Assembly: GCF_006715045.1 (NCBI RefSeq)
Contig: NZ_VFML01000001.1
Span: forward strand, 4,060,501 to 4,124,500
Length of the DNA: 64,000 bases
From: Amycolatopsis cihanbeyliensis
GTDB taxonomy: Bacteria > Actinomycetota > Actinomycetes > Mycobacteriales > Pseudonocardiaceae
Direction of reading: 5' to 3'
Shown here piece by piece: positions 1 through 6,931 of this stretch. A model generated the notes under the pieces. It ran no database searches. It had not been told where the DNA came from and saw nothing but the letters and a program-made list of their open reading frames with translations. Numbering within the stretch: the stretch's first letter is position 1; each line of letters starts with the position of its first letter. The position numbers and the translations under genes are program-made.

Positions 1-48
1 GTTGCTGTGGAAGGTGGCGGGTTGTTCGAGGTGAGGGTGTTGTCGACC

Positions 49-81
49 GGCCGCCACCGAGCTGTCTGCTTGGTGGCGGCC
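49..81 (-). terminator. GC-rich hairpin after the winged-helix-like gene
   Basis: Perfect 10-bp arms (GGCCGCCACC at 49-58 and GGTGGCGGCC at 72-81) enclose a 13-nt loop. It lies 9 bp downstream of the stop codon of the minus-strand gene at 90-830. There is no T-run, which is common for actinobacterial terminators. Confidence 0.55.
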
Positions 82-89
82 TTGTTGCG

Positions 90-830
90 CTATGCCATGC
101 TCACCTGCCGATCACCAGCGGCCTGGCCGTCCACCACCACGGACGGACGTGGCAGCCAGTACCGCCCGGCGTCGTCCTGCACAACGTCGCCGCTATGCAC
201 CATGTCCCGCAAACGGGAACGCAAGTAGTCAGGGTTCGTGCGCTTCACCACCGCAGCCAGGTCCCGAGGCCACCAACCCTGCCCAGGCGCCTGCCGCATG
301 ATCACCATGACCTGTTCACGCAACGTCCCGTCCTCGTGGTCACGTTGCTCCTGCGCGAACGAGGCCGGGTGGGCAGGACCGGGATCCGCAGGCGGATCGA
401 ACCGGAAACACCCCCTGGCCACCCGGGTGATCTTGCCCTGACGAGTCAGTCGGCCCAGACGATCATTGACCTGAATCCGCGACGCGTTGGGAAACATCCT
501 GTGCACATCAGCCGGGGACAGGACCTGCCCCGGCCGAGCCTCCAACGCATGGAAGACATCGTCGATCGATAACGGATTCCCCGCACCGCTCTGATGAGTC
601 CCACGCGGCGCCACGTCAGCGGGGCTGTCAGTCCCAGACGGCATGCCCGGTTCCTCGAGGACCTGATCCAACAGCGCCCGCAACTCGCGATACTGCTCCG
701 CAGCCTGCTGCGTACGTGCCAACTCGTCCATCAGCGCTGCAATGCGCTGATCATGCGCCTCAATCAGTGAGTCCAGCTTGGCGGCCAGCGCCGCCCCCGC
801 AGGCTGTGTGGTCCCCGACATGCTCTGCAA
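90..830 (-). CDS. Hypothetical protein with N-terminal coiled coil and winged-helix-like repeats
   Basis: A 246-residue protein of unrecognised family. Residues about 15-60 are rich in A/E/L/R and look like a coiled coil. Residues about 85-145 (DDVFHALEARPGQVLSPADV to VARGCFRF) and about 165-230 (LREQVMVIMRQAPGQGWWPR to GRYWL) each resemble a winged-helix unit ending in a G-x-[FY] wing strand. That suggests a DNA-binding or regulatory role, but no catalytic motif is visible. It is transcribed alone, away from the frame-broken remnants upstream, and a GC hairpin follows its stop. The start at 830 is the first ATG; a second ATG three codons later is equally possible. The function is an inference from fold-like patterns only. 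Confidence 0.65.
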   Translation of the reverse strand: MQSMSGTTQPAGAALAAKLDSLIEAHDQRIAALMDELARTQQAAEQYRELRALLDQVLEEPGMPSGTDSPADVAPRGTHQSGAGNPLSIDDVFHALEARPGQVLSPADVHRMFPNASRIQVNDRLGRLTRQGKITRVARGCFRFDPPADPGPAHPASFAQEQRDHEDGTLREQVMVIMRQAPGQGWWPRDLAAVVKRTNPDYLRSRLRDMVHSGDVVQDDAGRYWLPRPSVVVDGQAAGDRQVSMA

Positions 831-1050
831 CGTAGTGCACGCAACCCCTCACACACGGCCACAGCCACACACGCCACGACAAGATCACCCAGTCAGGTAC
901 TGATAGAGACATCGCCCCCATGCCCGCACTCGGAAGCACTTCTCCACTGGAACAGAAAGCCGGGGCGGGTTGGCGGGAGGTGCCGAGTGGTGAGGCCCAC
1001 TGGGTAGGTCACCGGGACGCGGGGCTGCGACTCGCCGCGTCTGCGGCGAG

Positions 1051-1409
1051 TTAGGGGAGTTCGTCGGTGTCGATCAGCGGGGACAGGGCACGCGCGGTGT
1101 CCGCCTGGTCGGTCACCAACGGCCAGCCACGCGCGAGGGCGCTGTGGACTGCATGCCCGACCCCGATGCTCATCCCGGGCGCCTGCTGGCAGAGGCTGGC
1201 CGCCCCTCCGCGGCACCCCGGACCAGAGCATCGACGATGGTGATCTCCAGCCCGAGCAGCACCTCCAGCGCAGCACGGGGATACCCGGCCTCGGTCCGCA
1301 GGATGGCCTCGGTGAGTGCCGCAGCAGGGATGGTGGAAGCCGCCAGTTGGTCACTCCCTTGCAGCCGCTCCCTGCCAGCCTCGACGGCCTCGCTGTCGGC
1401 CCTGTTCAT
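1051..1409 (-). pseudogene. Frame-disrupted remnant, unknown protein
   Basis: On the minus strand an ATG at 1409 opens a coding-like frame (MNRADSEAVEAGRERL, then IPAAALTEAILRTEAGYPRA and EVLLGLEITIVDALV). It runs into a stop near 1168. From about 1195 to a TAA at 1051 another frame becomes coding-like (PGMSIGVGHAVHSALARGWP, then ALSPLIDTDELP). The two segments read as one protein separated by a single-base indel around 1185-1215. The ATG overlaps the TGA of the remnant upstream, as in translationally coupled genes. I do not recognise the family. A sequencing error is possible, but a second frame break lies just upstream, so decay is likelier. Confidence 0.4.
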
Positions 1410-1640
1410 CGCACCGCCGTGCCCGGTTTGCTGGTCGTGTGCAACCGCACCAGCAACTGCGCGAGGTGCTGGACGGTGGTGAGCAGGCCTGCGGACCATC
1501 TCGCCGGCGTTCAGATGTTGGCGCTTGGGTGCCACCCAGGTATGGAGGCTTCGTTGCGGCGTCAAGCAGCTCAAGAAACTTGTCACGCTGGAGCCGGAAC
1601 TCGCTACTACCTGATGACGCGTTCGACCAATGCTCACCGA
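1406..1640 (-). pseudogene. Second frame-disrupted remnant, coupled upstream partner
   Basis: Reading leftwards, one frame is coding-like from about 1640 to 1495 (WSNASSGSSEFRLQRDKFLE, then LLDAATKPPYLGGTQAPTSE). After a shift near 1490-1500 a different frame carries GLLTTVQHLAQLLVRLHTTS to a TGA at 1406-1408. No good start codon was found and the product is not recognised. The end overlaps the start of the remnant at 1051-1409 by the ATGA arrangement. The pair therefore looks like a decayed two-gene unit. Confidence 0.3.
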
Positions 1641-1677
1641 CGGCGCCTGACAGCCAGGCCCAGCAGAGGAGGATCTC

Positions 1678-1935
1678 GTGGCTATTGGGGTAGTGGAGGT
1701 GGCGGTGGTGGTCGGTTACGGCTGCGCCGTCTTGCTGGGATGGATACGCGCGAGGACGGCGGCGCAGATCACTCGGGAACGTGAGACGAAGCGCCAGGAG
1801 ATCATTCGATCGCTACCTCTCGGTAGCCGCGTCCTGGACATCAACGGCGCTGGCATCATGGTGGAAGTCGGACGCCAGACGACACCACCGTCGCAGTCAC
1901 CGACCGGGAGCGAGGATGATCTTCAGCACTCCTGA
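1678..1935 (+). CDS. Small single-pass membrane protein, YajC-like in pattern
   Basis: An 85-residue protein starting at GTG 1678, chosen because AGGAGG (1667-1672) lies 5 bp upstream. Residues about 3-21 form one hydrophobic segment. A basic stretch follows (RARTAAQITRERETKRQE), then LPLGSRVLDINGAGIMVEV. One transmembrane helix, a charged linker and a short L-x-x-G-x-x-V...G...V-E-V segment resemble the layout of YajC-type proteins, but the match is only by eye. Its last 20 bp overlap the start of the WhiB-sigma fusion gene. The two are therefore probably translated together, which makes a role in signalling to that regulator possible. Confidence 0.7.
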   Translation: MAIGVVEVAVVVGYGCAVLLGWIRARTAAQITRERETKRQEIIRSLPLGSRVLDINGAGIMVEVGRQTTPPSQSPTGSEDDLQHS

Positions 1936-2698
1936 GGACTGGAGAGAGGACGCGGCTTGCCGGGAGGATGGCTCCGACGGACTCTTCGCTCGCGGCGCTG
2001 CGCAGCGAGCGATGAAGATCGTCTGCTTGGGGTGCTCAGTGCGTACCGAGTGCTTGGCAGAAGCTTTGGACAACCGCATCGAGTACGGCGTCTGGGGGGG
2101 ATTGACCGAGCGGGAGCGTCGAGCCTTGTTGCGCCGTCGACCGGATGTGGCGTCGTGGGCCGATCTGCTCTCGGCTGCGTGGGACAGCACTGAGCCGGAC
2201 TCGGTTGTCGCTGGGGAGCTTGATGCGGTTGCTGAGTTCGAAGCTTGCTACAAGGCAGAGTTCACCCGGCTGGTCGGTTTTGTGATCAAGATTGGACATG
2301 ACGAACAAGAAGCGCTTGATGCTGCCCAGGTGGCATTTACCGAAGCCTGGCGACAATGGAAGACCATTCGGGAACCCCGCGCCTGGCTCCGGAAGGTCGT
2401 CCGGCGCTGCCTTCAATACCTGCCCGAGGTTCCTTCCGCTGAAGTAGCCGACACGACCCGGCCGTTCGTGGCCAACGAGATCGAAATCGCAGAAGAAACA
2501 CGATCCGTACTCGATGCTTTGCGGCTCCTGCCCTTTCGTCAACGTATAGTAATGGCCTACAAATATGACGGGTTCACGCCGACTGAAATCGCACGTGAGC
2601 TTGACCTAACACCCGAGAGCGTCCGCAAGACGCTTCAGCGAGCACGCGAAACGCTCAAACAATTCCTGCGGGGACACGGGAGAGATCGCGATGAGTGA
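1916..2698 (+). CDS. WhiB-like domain fused to an ECF-type sigma factor
   Basis: A 260-residue protein starting at ATG 1916 behind GGGAGCGAGG. Residues 1-76 have the full WhiB (Wbl) signature: C15, C37, C40 and C46 (C-x21-C-x2-C-x5-C), which in this family bind a 4Fe-4S cluster, then the G58-V-W-G-G62 turn and a basic tail (RERRALLRRR). Residues about 105-165 match sigma region 2 (YKAEFTRLVGFVIK, then AQVAFTEAWRQWK). Residues about 195-250 match region 4 with its helix-turn-helix (LPFRQRIVMAYKYDGFTPTE, then LTPESVRKTLQRARETL). WhiB proteins are known to act by binding region 4 of the main sigma factor, so a fusion to a sigma factor is mechanistically plausible. It sits between two overlapping small genes. 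An iron-sulphur/redox-responsive sigma factor is my inference. Confidence 0.85.
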   Translation: MIFSTPEDWREDAACREDGSDGLFARGAAQRAMKIVCLGCSVRTECLAEALDNRIEYGVWGGLTERERRALLRRRPDVASWADLLSAAWDSTEPDSVVAGELDAVAEFEACYKAEFTRLVGFVIKIGHDEQEALDAAQVAFTEAWRQWKTIREPRAWLRKVVRRCLQYLPEVPSAEVADTTRPFVANEIEIAEETRSVLDALRLLPFRQRIVMAYKYDGFTPTEIARELDLTPESVRKTLQRARETLKQFLRGHGRDRDE

Positions 2699-2891
2699 TC
2701 ACGACGACACTGCGGCGTTCCTGGGTATGCCCGACGATGAGTTGTCGATCCTGTTGACGAAGGCCGGTGACGATCTCCAGACTGCTCTGGATCATGCCAT
2801 CGACACCACGGAAGGGTATCGACAGATCATTTCTGACGTGGCGTCCGATGCGATATCCAATTCGCACAGCCATCAGGACAACGCCGGATAA
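2691..2891 (+). CDS. Small acidic protein coupled to the WhiB-sigma gene
   Basis: A 66-residue acidic protein (MSDHDDTAAFLGMPDDELSI, then LTKAGDDLQTALDHAIDTTE). Its ATG lies inside the last codons of the sigma gene (ATGAGTGA, 8-bp overlap), so translation is almost certainly coupled. It is predicted soluble and mainly helical, with no cysteine, zinc site or membrane segment. It does not look like a classical ZAS-type anti-sigma factor. By position it could be an anti-sigma factor, co-regulator or chaperone for the fusion protein. I do not recognise the family. Confidence 0.7.
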   Translation: MSDHDDTAAFLGMPDDELSILLTKAGDDLQTALDHAIDTTEGYRQIISDVASDAISNSHSHQDNAG

Positions 2892-3693
2892 CACGGTGGT
2901 GGCCTACGTGGCCGCTGCCGATCACCGGCGGCTCCCGCGACTGACCCTCGGCGGCGTAGGTGGGTCCAGTCGCCCGACGCAGCTTGTTGCCAGGTTGATG
3001 TGGATGCCGAGCATGCGGGCCAGGACGGCTGGCCGAACTCCTCGAACCCGACCCCGTAGCCAACGAATCCGCCGCGCAGGTGGCCCACGTGCCACGCACG
3101 GTCCCGGGTGGTGGTCCGGCCAGCTCTCGCGGTCCAGAAGACCAGGGTTCCGGATCCTCCTGCAGCCACAGGACGTGTGGATTCGCAACCCTGGTCCTTG
3201 TTTCTCGTGTCGGCCCAAACCAGTAAGGAGCGACCTCGAGAATCCTGGGCCCGCATGGTTCGCGGGGGACGGTGTAGGTTCCGCTGCACCCAAGACCTCA
3301 CGTTAACCCTCGAGCAGGGGCAGGTCCATTGCTGATCATTCTGGCCCGGACGTTTCCGGACACCCTGCCTCGCAGCTTCCGACATCTGTCGCGCATCCGT
3401 ACCCGGTAGGTGGCGTGCACCGTCCTTTCGCCAAGTGGCCGAGGTCACAATCGACTTGGTCCTGTCCCTCGAGTCGCTGACCAGGAAGAACAACGGACTG
3501 CTCACGGCCCGGACGATTCCGTGCAGCTGGTGGTGGTGCCTGCGTTTGTACCGGGTGTCCGGGTCGTGCTGGACTTGTCGCACCGACACCCCGGCCGTCA
3601 CGCGGCTTAGTGGCAGCCACCACTGTAGTCGCACTCGTCCCGGGGAATTCGGCCCAAACCAGTAAGTGGAAGAGACCGTCGAAAGGACCCACC
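2892..3693. other. About 800 bp without a supportable gene
   Basis: Open frames exist on both strands, but none keeps actinobacterial codon bias or has a convincing ribosome-binding site. A short frame starting at 3435 (MAEVTIDLVLSLESL) looks coding for about 25 residues, then loses its character. A neighbouring frame looks better from about 3520 to 3608 (VPGVRVVLDLSHRHPGRHAA), so a decayed small gene is possible. The only clear structure is the 18-bp direct repeat listed separately. Confidence 0.4.
3210..3666. repeat. 18-bp direct repeat pair
   Basis: TCGGCCCAAACCAGTAAG occurs at 3210-3227 and again, identical, at 3649-3666, 439 bp apart. The second copy lies just upstream of the gene at 3694. 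The interval between them is the non-coding stretch described for 2892-3693. This could be the scar of a deleted or inserted segment, or a recombination site. Confidence 0.6.
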
Positions 3694-3927
3694 ATGTCGT
3701 TGGTGCGGACGATGCTGCCCAGGCGGGCGCGTCGATCCTGCGGGACGATCACCGCCCTGCAGTTGATGACCTTGTTCCTCATGGCCGGATTCGTGATCAC
3801 GGCTACGGCCTTGGGCAGTCCGATCTGGCTGGCCGGCGCCGTCGCCACGGCCCTGCTCCGCCTCGTACTGCAAGGTCCGCTCCTGCGGTTGCCGTGGCAG
3901 GAGTTCCCACAGGGAGAGAGCGCGTGA
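3694..3927 (+). CDS. Small two-helix membrane protein
   Basis: A 77-residue protein starting at ATG 3694 with GAAAGGA 6 bp upstream. A basic N-terminus (SLVRTMLPRRARRSC) is followed by two hydrophobic segments, roughly LMTLFLMAGFVITATALG and PIWLAGAVATALLRLVL, joined by a short turn. It ends with a basic/polar tail. Its TGA overlaps the GTG of the next gene (GTGA), so the pair is translationally coupled. No enzyme motif is visible. A membrane partner for the soluble regulator-like protein downstream is an inference from context. Confidence 0.65.
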   Translation: MSLVRTMLPRRARRSCGTITALQLMTLFLMAGFVITATALGSPIWLAGAVATALLRLVLQGPLLRLPWQEFPQGESA

Positions 3928-4868
3928 AGGCGACCCCGATCCGGCCCCTGGTGGACTCCGATGTGGTGCGCCTACTCATCACTCAACGCGCGACGCGTCG
4001 AGAGGCCGAGCGGGCAATCACGGCCTTGCACGGGGCGATCGCGGCGAGCAAGCCCGAGCGTATCGAGCCTGAGCACTACACCCCGCTGCTCCAGTTCGAG
4101 GAGTATGACTTCGGCACGATCCAACACGCCTGGGACAAGCACAACACGACGCTCCTTCCCCGCGACGTCTACTGGCTCGTGCTGGACCTGTTCGATACCG
4201 ACGCTGCTACACGGGACCGTATCGACCAGCTGTACCGGCGGGCGGCGCAGGCACAGGAAGCCATCGCCGAACTCGCACAGTCGATCGGTGATGATCAGAT
4301 GCTCAACCGGCAGCGGGCCAGCTACATCCTGGCCCGACAACCACCGCGCAAGCTCGATGCCGAGCTGCGGCTGATCGCGACTGAGGACGCCTTCATGGAT
4401 CACCTGCGCGCACTCAAGGAGCGCGGGGGTAAAGGGGTCCGCAGTCTCGCCGCGGAGATGCGCAAGGTTGATGCCGACGCCGCTCGCAGCTCCACCACCA
4501 TCAACGACATGCTGGCCAAGCCCGTCGTGCCATCGGGGGAGAAGACGGTTCGGCTGCTCATTCAGGTGCTATTGCGCAGTATCCACAACGACACGTCTGA
4601 GGCGCTGGTGGACGAGTACATGGGGGTATGGAGCAGGCTGATCATCCAGCGGACCCGGAAACACCAGGCCCACTCGTGGTTGACGAACGCGTTGGATCGC
4701 ATCGCGAAAGCCGAGAACGACGCGATCGCCGACAACCGGCACGACTACGCGTACGGGTTGCACATGGCTCGAACAATCGTCGCCACCGCCCTCGAGAGCG
4801 CGGCGCAACAGGAAGGCCTCGACCACAACGGCACCCTTATCACGAGCATCCCGGCATCCGACCCCTGA
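3924..4868 (+). CDS. Hypothetical regulator-like protein with HTH-like segment
   Basis: A 314-residue soluble protein starting at GTG 3924, which overlaps the TGA of the membrane-protein gene. Residues about 150-210 (FMDHLRALKERGGKGVRSLA, then STTINDMLAKPVVPSGEKTV) have the spacing of the Xre-type helix-turn-helix common in actinobacterial regulators: L-R-x-L-K-E-R, S-L-A-x-E, T-x-N-D-M-L, P-S-x-E-T-V. The N-terminal part (ERIEPEHYTPLLQFEEYDFG) and C-terminal part are helical and unrecognised. A sequence-specific DNA-binding role is likely but unproven. No partner operon follows; the next feature is an IS element. Confidence 0.65.
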   Translation: MKATPIRPLVDSDVVRLLITQRATRREAERAITALHGAIAASKPERIEPEHYTPLLQFEEYDFGTIQHAWDKHNTTLLPRDVYWLVLDLFDTDAATRDRIDQLYRRAAQAQEAIAELAQSIGDDQMLNRQRASYILARQPPRKLDAELRLIATEDAFMDHLRALKERGGKGVRSLAAEMRKVDADAARSSTTINDMLAKPVVPSGEKTVRLLIQVLLRSIHNDTSEALVDEYMGVWSRLIIQRTRKHQAHSWLTNALDRIAKAENDAIADNRHDYAYGLHMARTIVATALESAAQQEGLDHNGTLITSIPASDP

Positions 4869-5058
4869 CACCGATCGCGGGGTAGCGGCCGCCGATCACA
4901 CTCGGCCCCGTTGCCCTTGAGATCTCCTCATCTCTGGGGCAGCGGGCCACGGTGACGAGAGCGAGCGGGTTCCCCGCCAGCACGTCGGCGGGAACACCCT
5001 AGATAGATGCATGTGGCAGTCCTACACGTCGACCATCCTGTCCGCTGCGGCTACATGC

Positions 5059-5084
5059 GGGTCTGTCCAGTAGTTGGTGTAACT
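5059..5084. repeat. Left terminal inverted repeat of the IS256-type element
   Basis: It matches the right end (9786-9811) at 19 of 26 positions when reverse-complemented. The outer GGG-CTGT block and inner GTTGGTGTAACT block are conserved and six central bases differ. It lies just beyond the transposase stop at 5098. Confidence 0.8.
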
Positions 5085-5097
5085 GGTCTTGTTGGTT

Positions 5098-5555
5098 CTA
5101 TTTCCTGGCTGCGGCCAGGCGTCCGGGGAAGGTGAGCTCGAAGGCGTTCAGTGGTGCCTTCCAGCGGGCGACCCAGCGTTTGCGTCCGGTGCCGGTGGGG
5201 TCGAGGCTCATCAGCGCCAGGTAGACGCACTTGAGCGCCGCTTGCTCGGTCGGGAAGTGCCCGCGGGCCTTGACCGCCCTCCGGATGCGCGCGTTGATCG
5301 ACTCGATCGCGTTGGTCGTGCACACCACCGTGCGGATGTCCTTGTCGAACCGCAGAAAGGGCACGAACTCCGCCCAGGCGTTCTCCCACAGCTTGATGAT
5401 GGCGGGGTAGCGTTGCTCCCACGTCTCACCGAAGGCGGCCAGCGCGTCCAGCGCCGCGGACTCGGACGGTGCGGTGTAGATCGGCTTGAGGTCCTTCGCG
5501 ATCGCTGCCCAGTCGCGCTTGGACGCATACCGGAAGCTGTTGCGCAGTAGGTGGA
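5098..5555 (-). pseudogene. IS256-family transposase, C-terminal fragment
   Basis: This is the last about 150 residues of a Mutator/IS256-type DDE transposase, beginning at HLLRNSFRYASKRDW and ending FELTFPGRLAAARK. It contains the family motif with the third catalytic residue, TTNAIESINARIRRA, where E is the acidic member of the DDE triad. The fragment is cut at its upstream end (5552-5555) by the RIT insertion. It has no start of its own. The N-terminal part lies at 8929-9779. Confidence 0.92.
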
Positions 5556-5556
5556 T

Positions 5557-5578
5557 CTTATGCCGATATCGGCATAAG
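5557..5578. repeat. 22-bp perfect palindrome at the left RIT end
   Basis: The sequence is symmetrical about 5567/5568 (CTTATGCCGAT and its exact complement ATCGGCATAAG). It is present only on the left, between the TGGA target copy and the inverted repeat. Its half-site resembles the inner border of both inverted repeats (GATGTCGGCATAAT), suggesting a recombinase-binding or coupling sequence. Confidence 0.8.
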
Positions 5579-5667
5579 GTCCATTATCCCGACTCCGGGG
5601 TTATTCCGATATCCGGTCGGGAGCGGTTGCCGTGGGTGGTGCCCGCGCTGGCGATGTCGGCATAATC
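5578..5667. repeat. RIT inverted repeat, left copy
   Basis: Ninety bases identical to the reverse complement of 8845-8934. The outermost GGTCCA also equals the reverse complement of the target sequence next to the right end. Internally it carries CCGATATCCGG-type sub-palindromes that recall the adjacent 22-bp palindrome. Confidence 0.95.
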
Positions 5668-5719
5668 CTGGCTCGTTGAGCGACGCTGGACCTTTCCATC
5701 GTATGGAGAGGAGAGCGTC

Positions 5720-6931
5720 ATGGTGCACGTGCTGCACTCGGAAGTTGTGGGGCCGCTGGAGCCGTATGCCGACGGGTTCGCCCGGGAGTTGGTGAGGCGG
5801 GGATACGCGGTCAACGCTGCTGCACATCAGCTTGGGTTGGTCGCGCACCTGAGTCGCTGGATGATGTCGCAGCGGCTGGAAGCCGTGGATCTGACGCCGG
5901 AGGCGCTGGGGCAATACGTCGAGGTCCGCCGGAGGACGGGGCATCGCAACCTGCGTACGGTGAAGGCGCTGACGCCGCTGCTGGAATACCTGCGGGGCCT
6001 CGGATCAGTGCCCGTGATGGAGTCACCGACACCGCAGACGGCGGCTGCACGATTGCTGCAGCAGTATCGCGACTACTTGATCGAGGACCGTGACCTGCGG
6101 CCGAAGGTAGTGGTCGGCTATGTCGAGTCGGTGCGCCCGTTCATCGAGGCGCACGTGCGGGCCGGGGCCGGGGAACTCAGCGTGCTGAGGGCGGCAGATG
6201 TCACCGCGTTCATGGTTGCCTCCTCGCGGTGGTTGGCGCCCAAGACGGTGCAGCGGCAGGCGAGTGCGCTGCGCTCGTTGCTGCGATATTGGCATGTGCA
6301 GGGGTTGCTAGCCACCTCGCTGGTGGAAGCCGTTCCCAAGATCGCCACTGGCTATCCGGCAGTACCGCGAGCGTTGCCACCAGCGCAGGTGAATGAATTG
6401 CTGGCCTCGTGCGACCGCGATTGCGTCACTGGGCGTCGGGATTTCGCGATGCTGATACTGCTGTCGCGGCTGGGACTGCGCAGCGGTGAGGTCGCTGGGC
6501 TGGGACTGGACGACGTTGATTGGCAGTGCGGGGAAATCACTGTGACCGGCAAGGGACCCCGCAGCGACCGGCTACCGTTACCGGACGACGTGGGCCAGGC
6601 ACTTGTGGACTATTTGTGCCACGGCAGACCGGCGGGTGCCTTGGACCGCAGCGTGTTCATCCGAATCAAGGCTCCGCACCACGGGCTCACGGCTGGTGGG
6701 GTGACCCAGGCAGTCGCCGCTGCCGCACATCGGGCCGGCGTGGGAACCGTGTATGCGCATCGGTTGCGGCACAGCGCGGCCACCTCGATGCTCGCCGCGG
6801 GTGCCTCGCTGGCCGAGATCGGCCAGGTTCTTCGACACCGCGGGTCGGTGACCACGGCGGCGTATGCGACCGTCGATGTTGCTGCGCTACGCACCCTGGC
6901 CCGGCCCTGGCCCACCGGGGGTGTGTCATGA
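5720..6931 (+). CDS. Tyrosine recombinase, first gene of the RIT trio
   Basis: A 403-residue site-specific recombinase/integrase (RitA position). The N-terminal two thirds contain SAM-like core-binding segments (LRPKVVVGYVESVRPFIEAH). The C-terminal catalytic domain starts near residue 220. Catalytic residues are visible: R about 254 in LGLRSGEVAGL, H-R-L-R-H at 347-351, the second H in VLRHRGSV, and the nucleophile Y in TTAAYATVD. The start ATG 5720 is preceded by GGAGAG. Its TGA overlaps the next gene's ATG. The family cuts and rejoins DNA through a 3'-phosphotyrosine link. The trio together is thought to be needed for RIT movement. Confidence 0.93.
   Translation: MVHVLHSEVVGPLEPYADGFARELVRRGYAVNAAAHQLGLVAHLSRWMMSQRLEAVDLTPEALGQYVEVRRRTGHRNLRTVKALTPLLEYLRGLGSVPVMESPTPQTAAARLLQQYRDYLIEDRDLRPKVVVGYVESVRPFIEAHVRAGAGELSVLRAADVTAFMVASSRWLAPKTVQRQASALRSLLRYWHVQGLLATSLVEAVPKIATGYPAVPRALPPAQVNELLASCDRDCVTGRRDFAMLILLSRLGLRSGEVAGLGLDDVDWQCGEITVTGKGPRSDRLPLPDDVGQALVDYLCHGRPAGALDRSVFIRIKAPHHGLTAGGVTQAVAAAAHRAGVGTVYAHRLRHSAATSMLAAGASLAEIGQVLRHRGSVTTAAYATVDVAALRTLARPWPTGGVS

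Noticed and set aside
7..228. Plus-strand open frame at the very start of the window
   Set aside because: It is antisense to the minus-strand gene at 90-830, has no ribosome-binding site and no recognisable protein pattern.
893..1354. 153-residue minus-strand open frame
   Set aside because: Its translation is Arg/Pro-rich with no structure, while other frames over the same bases read as protein; treated as a shadow of the remnant at 1051-1409.
2873..3634. 253-residue minus-strand open frame over the non-coding stretch
   Set aside because: Composition is random-like (Arg, Gly, Thr rich), with no start signal or known motif; a few pleasing segments are not enough to call a gene.
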